30,074 bases of DNA. Origin: a virus. Of this stretch, positions 1 through 6,859 are shown one piece after another. Both the position numbers and the translations under genes were made by a program. Position 1 is the first letter of the stretch, and the number at the start of each line of letters is the position of its first letter. Below the pieces are notes generated by a model. That model was not told the origin of the DNA, made no database searches, and saw only the letters and a list, made by a program, of their open reading frames with translations. Location: the IMG/VR virus record IMGVR_UViG_3300021139_000086, positions 1-30,074 of that record, one strand, 5' to 3'.

Positions 1-1
1 A

Positions 2-109
2 CGTGAGGCGTGTGCAAAAACTGTCGAAACGATTAAAGCCTACAGAGAACTTGAGAAGGTTTGCTTTAAGTTTGCCGCAAAAACAATCCGAGCAAGGGGG
101 CAAGCATGA
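2..109 (+). CDS. 3' end of an upstream gene, unknown function (partial)
   Basis: An open frame enters from the left edge and ends at a TGA at 107-109. It encodes about 35 residues, ending in a Lys/Arg-rich stretch (KTIRARGQA). The stop overlaps the ATG of the next gene as ATGA, the same coupling used elsewhere in this operon, which supports it being the real end of a translated gene. The fragment is helical and basic with two Cys. Too little is present to assign a function. Confidence 0.6.
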   Translation, partial: REACAKTVETIKAYRELEKVCFKFAAKTIRARGQA

Positions 110-333
110 CACAAGAATACGAAGACGAAGTTATGGCGCACCGCTACCTCTACTATGTGTTGGCAGAACCCGTGCTTACAGACGCCGACTATGACACGCT
201 TGAGCGTAGAGCAAGAGAAGTTTGTCCTCCAGAATCGTCTGTACACAAAGTAGGATCTTCGTTGCCCAGCAGCTACACAAAAAAGCAAGTGGGTTTAGCA
301 ACACAGTTTTTAACAAGAAACGCCCAGCAATGA
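106..333 (+). CDS. Stand-alone LigA-type Ia (NMN-binding) domain protein, 75 aa
   Basis: Seen: residues 11-36 match the N-terminal Ia domain of bacterial NAD+-dependent DNA ligase. Aligned with E. coli LigA, Tyr22, Asp32, Tyr35 and Asp36 correspond to Y16, D26, Y29 and D30. The His23 position is Tyr17, and Tyr occurs there in many LigA proteins. A VGSSLPSSY segment near residue 50 lines up with the VG linker that precedes the nucleotidyltransferase domain. The protein then stops, with no KxDG adenylation lysine, OB fold or BRCT. Known: Ia binds the NMN half of NAD+ in the first ligase step. Inference: this is either half of a split ligase or an NAD+/NMN-binding protein with another role. The start overlaps the preceding stop (ATGA), and its own stop overlaps the polymerase ATG. 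I see no rest of a ligase anywhere in the window. Confidence 0.8.
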   Translation: MTQEYEDEVMAHRYLYYVLAEPVLTDADYDTLERRAREVCPPESSVHKVGSSLPSSYTKKQVGLATQFLTRNAQQ

Positions 334-2342
334 ACGCACCATACAAAACACTGCTGGTCATCGACTTCGAGACGCGCTGGAGTTCTAAAGACTACACACT
401 TTCCAAGATGACAACAGAGGAGTACATCCGTGACAAACGATTCAAAGCATTCGGTGCGTGCATCCACGAGTTCGGCACAGACAAAATCACACAGTGGTAT
501 CGAGGCGATGAACTACGTCGAGTCCTATCCACCTATGACTGGAGCACCACTGCCGTGCTTGCCCACAACGCCCAGTTTGATGTGTCCATCCTTTCTTGGT
601 GCTACAACGTCCACCCCTGTTTTATCTTTGACAGCCTCAGCATGGCACGCGCTCTACGGGGCGTCGAAGTCGGCAATAGTCTCTTCAAACTTGCCGAAGC
701 GTTTGAACTCCCGCCCAAGGGCGAGGCCGTGCATTCCACGGATGGCCTACAAGAACTCACGCCCGAGATTGAAGCGGAGCTTGCGGACTACTGCAAGCAC
801 GATGTCTTTCTTTGCGAAGAGTTTTTCAAACGCCTCGCTGTAGGCTACCCAACCAAAGAACTTCGACTCATTGACATGACGTTGAAGATGTACACGCAAC
901 CCGTGCTGGAGCTAGATCGTGAGATGCTCATCAAAGCACTATATGAAGAAGGAGTTCAACGTGAGTCACTACTTACAAAACTCGGCATCGAAGAAACTGC
1001 GCTTGCATCAAATCCTCAATTTGCAAAGCTTCTCGAAACTCTTGGTGTACCTGCGCCAAAGAAAAAAAGCAAGACCACCGGAAAGCAAACTCTTGCGCTT
1101 GCAAAGAATGATGCGCTCTTTCAAGCGCTCCTCAACGGCGACAATGAAGATGTCCGACTGCTTTGCGAGGCTCGCCTTAAAGTTAAATCAACCACGGAGC
1201 GGACCCGGGCGCAGCGTTTTCTTGATATCAGCGGAAGGGGGGCGCTACCTGTTCCACTTTCATACTACGGGGCACTATCAGGACGTTGGACAGCGAGCAA
1301 AGGCAGCGCAATCAACATGCAGAACCTCAAGCGAGGCTCATTCCTACGCAAAGCAATTATGGCTCCCGAGGGCTATGAACTCATCGTCGGCGATCTATCG
1401 CAAATTGAACCGCGAGTTCTTGCGTGGCTTTCGGATTACGACGACATGCTCTACATCTTCAATGCTGGGGGCGACCCTTACGCCGCTTTCGGCGCTCAAA
1501 TGTTCAACATCCCCGGCCTCACAAAAGAGAGTCATCCGGACTTACGCCAGTCTGCCAAGAGCGCGTTGCTTGGATGCGGCTACGGATTGGGATGGGCGTC
1601 ATTTAGTGCGCAGCTACTTGTTGGCTTCCTCGGTGCGCCCCCAGTTAGGTACGGCAAGGAGTTCGCTAAAAAGCTGGGCGTAGATAGCGAGTACATTCAC
1701 AAGTTCCTTGAGAACACGGACAACCTCAAAAAGCTTGAAGATATACCGCACACCTGCACCACGCAAGAGTTGTTGATTCATTGCGTTGCGGCCAAGAAGA
1801 TCATCGACATCTACCGCGCCACAGCGCACCCTGTGACTTCGTTCTGGCAAATGTGTGAGGGCTTGATTCAAACCGCGCTGTACGGCGGCAAAGAGTACAC
1901 GCACAAGTGCGTGATATTCAAGAAAGAAGAGATCGTATTGCCTTCAGGCATGAGCCTGCTCTACCCCAACCTGCGCCGTGAACCCGAACTAGACGCTGAC
2001 GGCAAGAAAGTGCTGGGCAAGAAAGGCGATGTCGTGATGAACTGGGTGTATGGCGAAGAGGGCAAGAAGCCCACCAAGCTGTACGCAGGTAAGGTGACAA
2101 ACAACGTGACGCAGGCGGTTGCGCGAGTCGTGATGACTGACGGCATGTTGCGTGTGAACAAGCGCTACCCTGTCAAGGGAACAGTGCATGATGAGTTGAT
2201 TGCGGTTGCACCGCAAGAAGAAGCTAAGGAAGCCACGGACTGGGTGTTGGAGCAGATGACCATCACTCCTTCCTACATGCCGGGGATTCCTCTAGGGGCT
2301 GACGGTGGCCATCACCGTAGATATGGACTAGCAAAGGGCTAA
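330..2342 (+). CDS. polA: Family A DNA polymerase with 3'-5' exonuclease domain
   Basis: 670-residue replicative polymerase, about the length of T7 gp5. The exonuclease occupies roughly residues 8-170: Exo I is IDFET (D12, E14), Exo II is HNAQFD (N80, D84), and Exo III is YCKHD (Y154, D158). Polymerase motif A is GDLSQIEPR (D355), motif B runs from R406 through K410 to Y418-G419, and motif C is VHDEL (H620, D621, E622). All catalytic residues are present. The residue equivalent to E. coli Pol I Phe762 is Leu414. A longer in-frame ORF begins at 222, but I chose ATG 330: it overlaps the preceding stop as ATGA, and the protein then opens directly on the exonuclease fold (MNAPYKTLLVIDFET), whereas the extra 36 residues would sit on top of the preceding gene. 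No 5'-3' exonuclease domain is fused. Confidence 0.96.
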   Translation: MNAPYKTLLVIDFETRWSSKDYTLSKMTTEEYIRDKRFKAFGACIHEFGTDKITQWYRGDELRRVLSTYDWSTTAVLAHNAQFDVSILSWCYNVHPCFIFDSLSMARALRGVEVGNSLFKLAEAFELPPKGEAVHSTDGLQELTPEIEAELADYCKHDVFLCEEFFKRLAVGYPTKELRLIDMTLKMYTQPVLELDREMLIKALYEEGVQRESLLTKLGIEETALASNPQFAKLLETLGVPAPKKKSKTTGKQTLALAKNDALFQALLNGDNEDVRLLCEARLKVKSTTERTRAQRFLDISGRGALPVPLSYYGALSGRWTASKGSAINMQNLKRGSFLRKAIMAPEGYELIVGDLSQIEPRVLAWLSDYDDMLYIFNAGGDPYAAFGAQMFNIPGLTKESHPDLRQSAKSALLGCGYGLGWASFSAQLLVGFLGAPPVRYGKEFAKKLGVDSEYIHKFLENTDNLKKLEDIPHTCTTQELLIHCVAAKKIIDIYRATAHPVTSFWQMCEGLIQTALYGGKEYTHKCVIFKKEEIVLPSGMSLLYPNLRREPELDADGKKVLGKKGDVVMNWVYGEEGKKPTKLYAGKVTNNVTQAVARVVMTDGMLRVNKRYPVKGTVHDELIAVAPQEEAKEATDWVLEQMTITPSYMPGIPLGADGGHHRRYGLAKG

Positions 2343-2343
2343 A

Positions 2344-2640
2344 GTGGATATACCAAGAAAAATCAAAGTGGGCGATAAGTGGTACTCGATCGAGGTCGTC
2401 GAGGCCATGCAAGAGCATGGCATGTTGGGGGAGGTCAACTACCCCGCGCAGAAGATCAAGGTCAGCACCACGCATAACAAACGCAAGCTAGCAAAAAATG
2501 ATGTGCGAGACACGTTCTGGCACGAGTTGATTCATGCTATCTTGTACGACATGGGCCGGTATAAACTGACCAAAGACGAAGTGTTCGTCACCGGCCTATC
2601 AAGCCGTCTTCACAAAGCAATTGCATCAGCGAGGTTCTAA
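2344..2640 (+). CDS. Mini HExxH zinc metalloprotein, 98 aa
   Basis: A zincin-type motif, WHELIHAIL, lies at residues 59-67 (H60, E61, H64). Glu79 is a possible third zinc ligand, in gluzincin style. The upstream half is predicted beta (IKVGDKWYSIEVV), followed by basic residues. The start is GTG at 2344, one base after the polymerase stop, with a weak AAGGG about 8 bases upstream, so translation is probably coupled. The stop TAA shares its last A with the next ATG (TAATG). Small HExxH proteins in phage replication operons are seen widely, but their substrate is usually unknown. SprT-like proteases acting on DNA-protein crosslinks and ImmA/IrrE-type proteases acting on repressors are two possible comparisons. 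I cannot choose between them. Confidence 0.7.
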   Translation: MDIPRKIKVGDKWYSIEVVEAMQEHGMLGEVNYPAQKIKVSTTHNKRKLAKNDVRDTFWHELIHAILYDMGRYKLTKDEVFVTGLSSRLHKAIASARF

Positions 2641-3305
2641 TGCCGCACGTATCGTGGAGCCACACGGCTCTCAAAGACTATGAAAATTGCGCACGCAAAT
2701 ACCATGAGGTGCGCGTGCTCAAGAAATTCCCGTTCGAGGAAACCGAGGCTTCGCGCTACGGCAACAACCTTCACAAAGCTGCGGAGTTGTACGTCAAGGA
2801 CGGCACGCCACTGCCGCCCGAGTTCGACTTCATTAAACCTGTGGTGGACTCTTTGATGAGTTTGCCCGGTCGCAAGCTGGCCGAGTACAAGATGACGCTT
2901 GACGCCAACCTCAACCCCGTCTCGTGGTTTGATAAGAAAGCGTGGGTGCGTGGCATCGCTGACTTCTTGTCCATTGACGACGACAACTTGACAGCCTACG
3001 TAGCCGACTACAAAACGGGCAGCAACAAATACCCCGACAGGGAGCAGTTGCGCTTGATGGCCATGATGGTGTTTGCGCACTTCCCGCACCTTCGTCGCGT
3101 TAAATCAATGCTTTTGTTTGTGGTCAAGAACGATGCAGTCAAAGACCAGATAATGGTGGCCGAGGCCGAGTCAGAATGGTGGCGCTATCGTGAGCGAATC
3201 GGTAAGATTGAGTCCTCGCTTGAGAGCGGTGTTTGGAATCCAAACAAGAATCCTTTGTGCGGCTGGTGCCCCTGTACTAGCTGTGAGTTCAACCCAAAAC
3301 ATTGA
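2640..3305 (+). CDS. Cas4/RecB-like PD-(D/E)XK nuclease with Fe-S cluster cysteines
   Basis: 221 residues in the layout of the RecB-like/Cas4/AddB nuclease group. An N-terminal WSHTALKDYENCARKY segment carries the first cluster cysteine (C17). The GNNLHKAAELY motif gives the active-site His45. The PD-(D/E)XK core is GIADFL (D108) followed by VADYKTG (D123, K125), and Q136 is in the expected following helix. The C-terminus has C207, C210, C212 and C215 in CGWCPCTSC. Together with C17 these could hold a 4Fe-4S cluster as in Cas4 and AddB. Known enzymes of this group degrade or trim single-stranded DNA ends. Inference: in this operon it probably acts in phage recombination, DNA end processing or host DNA breakdown. 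There are no cas1/cas2 genes or repeats nearby, so a CRISPR role is unlikely. Confidence 0.88.
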   Translation: MPHVSWSHTALKDYENCARKYHEVRVLKKFPFEETEASRYGNNLHKAAELYVKDGTPLPPEFDFIKPVVDSLMSLPGRKLAEYKMTLDANLNPVSWFDKKAWVRGIADFLSIDDDNLTAYVADYKTGSNKYPDREQLRLMAMMVFAHFPHLRRVKSMLLFVVKNDAVKDQIMVAEAESEWWRYRERIGKIESSLESGVWNPNKNPLCGWCPCTSCEFNPKH

Positions 3306-3312
3306 GTAAATC

Positions 3313-3549
3313 ATGGCAACTAAACGTGATTGGAAAAAAGAGTACCAACAAGATTTGAAGACGGGCAAATCAGGCCCCGGCTCAGATCAGCATGAGCGCC
3401 AGCGTGCTCGTCGTGCATACGACAAAGCAGGCATCGACCGTTCAGGCAAAGACATCGACCACATCAAGCCGCTGCGCAAAGGCGGCAAGTCAACCAAGGG
3501 CAACCTGAGACTGCGAAGCAAGAGCGCCAATCAAGGGGATAACAAATGA
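3313..3549 (+). CDS. Small HNH endonuclease-like protein, 78 aa
   Basis: The C-terminal half carries an HNH (beta-beta-alpha-metal) signature: DIDHIKPLRKGG at residues 47-58, then GNLRLRSKSANQGD to the end. The His in DHI, the Asn in NLR and the last Asn fill the expected positions. The N-terminal half is a basic helical segment. The size is typical of free-standing phage HNH proteins. Such proteins serve as nicking or packaging-associated nucleases, or are remnants of homing endonucleases. The neighbouring Cas4-like nuclease suggests DNA processing. There is no clear Shine-Dalgarno before ATG 3313, which is only 7 bases from the previous stop. The stop overlaps the next ATG (ATGA). Confidence 0.82.
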   Translation: MATKRDWKKEYQQDLKTGKSGPGSDQHERQRARRAYDKAGIDRSGKDIDHIKPLRKGGKSTKGNLRLRSKSANQGDNK

Positions 3550-3713
3550 CACAAGCAACCTTAGCAGACAAGGTGATGAAGGCAGCGTATTTTTTAGATA
3601 CCGGTTGCCCTATCAAAGACGTACTGACGGACGAAGAAATCGACTTGGCTATCAGTATGTTGGCCGATGTGCTGTTGGTAACGGGAACGCCTGCATTCGA
3701 CCCTGAAGAATAA
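3546..3713 (+). CDS. Small acidic protein, 55 aa, unknown function
   Basis: The ATG at 3546 overlaps the HNH stop (ATGA), and the frame runs to a TAA at 3711-3713. The product is acidic and mostly helical, with a TDEEIDLAISMLADVLL helix and a DPEE end. The coupling overlap and the lack of another frame in this stretch are the reasons to call it. I do not recognise the family. Confidence 0.65.
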   Translation: MTQATLADKVMKAAYFLDTGCPIKDVLTDEEIDLAISMLADVLLVTGTPAFDPEE

Positions 3714-3727
3714 AACTAGGACAAGCG

Positions 3728-5290
3728 ATGGAAATCATTGACAACAAAGCACTTCTCATCAGAACCAGACAGCCAGAAAAATACAGCATCATTCCTAGAA
3801 GCCAAGTCGTTGAAACACACGCTGATGGCTCTGCGTCTGTCGCTGTGTTTTGGGGGTTAGATGAAGCGCGGGTACTGAAAAACATAGGCGTCAAAGATGT
3901 ACCTTCGCCTATCACTAAACGCTATGCGTGGCCGGGCAGATTCAAACCTATGGCGCACCAAGTGGAGACAGCATCTTTCTTGACGCTCAACCGCCGCGCT
4001 TTTGTGTTCAGCGAACCCGGCACAGGCAAGACGCTTTCGGCACTGTGGGCTGCGGATTACTTGATGCAACGTGGAGAGGTGCGCCGCTGTTTGATTCTGT
4101 GTCCTCTGTCGATCATGCAAGCCGCGTGGATGCAGGACTTAAACAACAGCATCATTCACCGCAGCGCCATCATTGCCCACCACCCCAAGGCAGCAACGCG
4201 CATCGAGATGATTCAGCACAGCTATGAGTTTGTGATCGTCAACTACGAAGGCTTGAACCTGATCGCTGATGAAGTCAAAGCCAACGGCAAATTCGATCTC
4301 GTGATTGTGGATGAAGCCAATGCGTACAAGACTGCCACAACCAAACGCTGGAAGTCACTGAACTCAATCATTGCGCCCAACACGCACTTGTGGATGATGA
4401 CAGGCACGCCTGCTTCGCAGTCCCCCGCCGATGCCTACGGCTTGGCCAAGCTAGTCAATCCCAAAGGTGTGCCAGCGTTCTTCACCGCGTGGCGCGACAA
4501 GGTGATGCACAAGGTGACAATGTTTAAGTGGGCACCAAAAGCCAACGCGCACGATCTTGTTCATGAAGCGTTGCAACCCGCGATCAGGTTCACCAAAGAA
4601 CAATGCTTGGACTTGCCGCCCGTGGTGACGATGACCCGCGAAGTGCCGATGACAGCGCAACAAAACAAGTACTACAACATGCTCAAAGAGCGTATGCTGG
4701 TACAGGCCGCAGGCGAAACAATCAGCGCGGTCAACGCTGCCGCTGGTGTGAGCAAGCTGTTGCAGATCAGTTGTGGCGCAGCCTACACGGACGAAGGTGA
4801 AGTGGTGGAGTTCGACGCCTCGCCCCGCCTGTCGGTACTAGAAGAAATCTTGGAAGAGACCGATCGCAAGGTCATCATCTTCGCGCTGTTTCGCTCCAGC
4901 ATCGACACCATCAACCGCCACCTCACCAAGCACGGCATCGCCAACGAGATCATTCAGGGCGATGTGCCAGCCACCAAACGTGCCGACATCATCAGGCGCT
5001 TTCAAAATGAACCACAACCTCGCGTGTTGGTGATGCAGCCCCAAGCCACAGCGCATGGGATTACGTTGACTGCCGCCGACACTGTGGTGTTTTTTGGCCC
5101 CTTGATGAGCGTGGAGCAATACGTGCAGTGCTGCGCACGCGCTGACCGCAAAGGACAGACCGCCGCCAAGGTGACAGTCATCCACATCTCGGGTAGCCCA
5201 ATCGAGAAAAAGATGTTTAAAGCATTAGAAGGAAAGGTTAGTGACCATTCACTTTTAACCCAAATGTTCGACACAGAAATTAAATCTTGA
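3728..5290 (+). CDS. SNF2-family (SF2) DNA helicase/translocase
   Basis: 520 residues with the two RecA-like lobes of SNF2 ATPases. Motif Q and the segment before motif I are MAHQVETASFL (about 75-85). Walker A is EPGTGKT (K101). Walker B reads VIVDEAN (D195, E196), with Asn where DEAH or DEGH is usual. Motif III is MTGTPAS near 225-230. In lobe 2, VQCCARADRKGQ near 465 is the classic SNF2 motif VI with its two arginine fingers, after a GITLTAADTVVFF motif V. The N-terminal 70 residues are a small extra domain. A good AGGA lies 6 bases before ATG 3728. Such phage helicases are thought to work in replication restart, recombination or branch migration. The translocase activity is well supported, but the precise role is not. 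Confidence 0.92.
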   Translation: MEIIDNKALLIRTRQPEKYSIIPRSQVVETHADGSASVAVFWGLDEARVLKNIGVKDVPSPITKRYAWPGRFKPMAHQVETASFLTLNRRAFVFSEPGTGKTLSALWAADYLMQRGEVRRCLILCPLSIMQAAWMQDLNNSIIHRSAIIAHHPKAATRIEMIQHSYEFVIVNYEGLNLIADEVKANGKFDLVIVDEANAYKTATTKRWKSLNSIIAPNTHLWMMTGTPASQSPADAYGLAKLVNPKGVPAFFTAWRDKVMHKVTMFKWAPKANAHDLVHEALQPAIRFTKEQCLDLPPVVTMTREVPMTAQQNKYYNMLKERMLVQAAGETISAVNAAAGVSKLLQISCGAAYTDEGEVVEFDASPRLSVLEEILEETDRKVIIFALFRSSIDTINRHLTKHGIANEIIQGDVPATKRADIIRRFQNEPQPRVLVMQPQATAHGITLTAADTVVFFGPLMSVEQYVQCCARADRKGQTAAKVTVIHISGSPIEKKMFKALEGKVSDHSLLTQMFDTEIKS

Positions 5291-5380
5291 AAGGAGTTGC
5301 AAGCATTTGAAAACCATGTACACTGTCTAACCCTTGACAAACATTTCAGCCGCAAAGACGGCATCAACTAGGAGAAAGTG
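5291..5380 (+). other. Intergenic spacer with in-frame open extension and a -35-like box
   Basis: The largest gap in the plus-strand operon. Directly after the helicase TGA, the same frame stays open for 26 codons, to a TAG at 5369-5371 (it includes the peptide DKHFSRKDGIN). A TTG at 5297 would give 24 residues, but the AAGGAG just upstream is too close to serve it. A TTGACA at 5334-5339 matches a sigma70 -35 box, but I find no TATAAT-like -10 at the right distance. The strong AGGAG at 5370-5374 belongs to the next gene. Confidence 0.4.
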
Positions 5381-5809
5381 ATGAGTGAAGAAACTGCGCA
5401 AGACGCACCCGCAGAGGTAGTGCCTCTAGACAAAATGGCGAAGGTGTATCGCCGCATCCGTTCCGAGATCGACCTGCTGACCCAAGAGTACGACAACAAA
5501 GTTGAAGCGCTCAAGGAGCAACAAGAAGTTTTGAAGAACGCTATGAAAGACCAGATGAAAGCGCTTGGCGTCACATCCGTTCGCACCGATGCCGGAACCG
5601 TTGTTCTTGGCGTATCCACACGCTACTCGACCAGTGACTGGGACTCGTTCAAATCCTTTGTGGTTGAGCACGATGCCCTCGACTTGTTCGAGAAGCGAAT
5701 TGCACAGGGCAACATGAAGCAGTTCTTGGAAGAGAACCCCGGCGTTGTGCCCCCCGGCTTGAACTCGAATTCCGAGTACAGCATTTCCGTCCGTAAACCA
5801 ACCAAGTAA
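5381..5809 (+). CDS. Conserved-looking phage protein with coiled coil, 142 aa, unknown
   Basis: Residues 15-62 form a charged helical stretch likely to be a coiled coil (YRRIRSEIDLLTQEYDNKVE and onward). A beta-rich middle follows (VRTDAGTVVLGV), and the end, PGVVPPGLNSNSEYSISVRK, has the feel of a conserved phage family. I chose ATG 5381 rather than the in-frame GTG one codon earlier because AGGAG lies 6 bases before it. Position between the helicase and the Cys-cluster protein suggests a replication accessory, perhaps a Gam-like or ssDNA-related factor, but no motif proves this. Confidence 0.75.
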   Translation: MSEETAQDAPAEVVPLDKMAKVYRRIRSEIDLLTQEYDNKVEALKEQQEVLKNAMKDQMKALGVTSVRTDAGTVVLGVSTRYSTSDWDSFKSFVVEHDALDLFEKRIAQGNMKQFLEENPGVVPPGLNSNSEYSISVRKPTK

Positions 5810-5819
5810 GGAAAATCCC

Positions 5820-6824
5820 ATGAGCAATGTAGCTCTCTTTAACCCCGGCCAACTGCCCTCATTCGCCAAGAAAGGTGAACTCTCTGACACCGCCAAAGCC
5901 TTGATGGGCAACGGCAGCACCGGCAAGCGCATCAGCATCAAAGGCGGCGTGTTTCGTTTGATCTCCGGCGGCAAAGAAGTTGCCAACATCGAAGAACGCT
6001 ATCTGGATGTGGTGATCGTCAAAGCTGCGCCGAAAGTCTCCCGCACTTTCTACATGGCCAAGTACGATGGCGACACTGCGGCGGCTCCCGACTGCTGGTC
6101 AAACGATGGCGACATACCTGACGCTTCTATCAAAGAACCTCAATCCAAGACTTGCGAAGGTTGCCCACAGAACATCTCTGGTTCTGGCGAAGGCGAAAGC
6201 CGCGCTTGCCGCTTCCAACAACGCTTGGCTGTGGTAATGGCTAACGACATTGAAGGTGACGTGCTCCAGTTGACCGTGCCTGCGAAGTCTTTGTTTGGTA
6301 AAGAAGAAGGCGAGAACCGCCCCCTGCAAGCCTACGCTCGTTGGTTGGTGGCACAGTCCGTTGACCCCAGCATGGTCATCACTCGCATGAAGTTCGACAC
6401 CAAGGCCGAAAGCCCCAAGCTGTTCTTCAAAGCAATGCGCTGGTTGACAGAAGACGAGTTCGAGACCGCCACCAAACAAGGCGAGCATCCCGATGCTGCA
6501 CAAGCCGTGGTGCAAACCGCTGGCGCTATGGACAAAGCCAAACCTGCCGACTCGTTGGCTGGCACACCTCCTAAAGCCAAGGCCAAAGTTGCTCCTGCAC
6601 CTGAGCCTGAACCCGAAGAGGAAGAAGGCGAAGCCCCACCACCTCCACCCAAAGCAAAAGCTAAGGCCGCAGCCAAACCCAAAGCTGCCCCTGCGCCAGC
6701 GCCCGAAGAGGAGGAAGAAGAGGAAGCTACTCCAGTCGTGCGCGAGAAAGCCGCCAAGACCAACGCTGTGCCTGCCAAGAAAGACTTGGCCTCAGTGGTT
6801 GCGAACTGGGACGATGAAGACTAA
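5820..6824 (+). CDS. Cys-cluster protein with charged linker and acidic tail, possible ssDNA-binding protein
   Basis: 334 residues. The folded part covers about 1-220 and has a TCEGCPQN segment near 112-119 followed by ACRF about 14 residues later, a likely small metal site. From about 235 the sequence is low complexity: PKAKAK and APAPE blocks alternate with runs of Glu, resembling histone H1-like linkers. It ends in VVANWDDED. A disordered linker with an acidic C-terminal tip is how SSB and T7 gp2.5 contact partner proteins, so an ssDNA-binding role is inferred from architecture and location. No OB fold can be proved by eye. AAGGA sits 8 bases before ATG 5820. The gene lies between the coiled-coil protein and the primase block. 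Confidence 0.8.
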   Translation: MSNVALFNPGQLPSFAKKGELSDTAKALMGNGSTGKRISIKGGVFRLISGGKEVANIEERYLDVVIVKAAPKVSRTFYMAKYDGDTAAAPDCWSNDGDIPDASIKEPQSKTCEGCPQNISGSGEGESRACRFQQRLAVVMANDIEGDVLQLTVPAKSLFGKEEGENRPLQAYARWLVAQSVDPSMVITRMKFDTKAESPKLFFKAMRWLTEDEFETATKQGEHPDAAQAVVQTAGAMDKAKPADSLAGTPPKAKAKVAPAPEPEPEEEEGEAPPPPPKAKAKAAAKPKAAPAPAPEEEEEEEATPVVREKAAKTNAVPAKKDLASVVANWDDED

Positions 6825-6831
6825 CTAAAAC

Positions 6832-6853
6832 AAGGGGGGCGCAAGCCCCTCTT
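6832..6853 (+). other. GC-rich hairpin with GNRA tetraloop
   Basis: A 9-bp stem (AAGGGGGGC paired with GCCCCTCTT, one G-U) closes a GCAA tetraloop with a C-G pair, just after the stop of the acidic-tail protein. No U-run follows, so it is not a standard intrinsic terminator. It ends 6 bases before the next ATG (6860) and may affect mRNA stability or translation of that gene. Confidence 0.6.
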
Positions 6854-6859
6854 CAACCT

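Noticed and set aside
222-329. 36-residue N-terminal extension of the polymerase
   Set aside because: It lies over the LigA-like gene in another frame, has no exonuclease similarity, and the ATG at 330 gives the ATGA coupling.
2640-3305. Cas4 of a phage-borne CRISPR system
   Set aside because: No repeats, Cas1, Cas2 or effector genes are visible. Stand-alone Cas4/RecB-like nucleases are common in phages.
5334-5362. Sigma70 promoter in the gap after the SNF2 gene
   Set aside because: TTGACA is present, but the region 16-18 bases downstream (around GACGGC) has no resemblance to a -10 box. Kept only as a note in the spacer entry.
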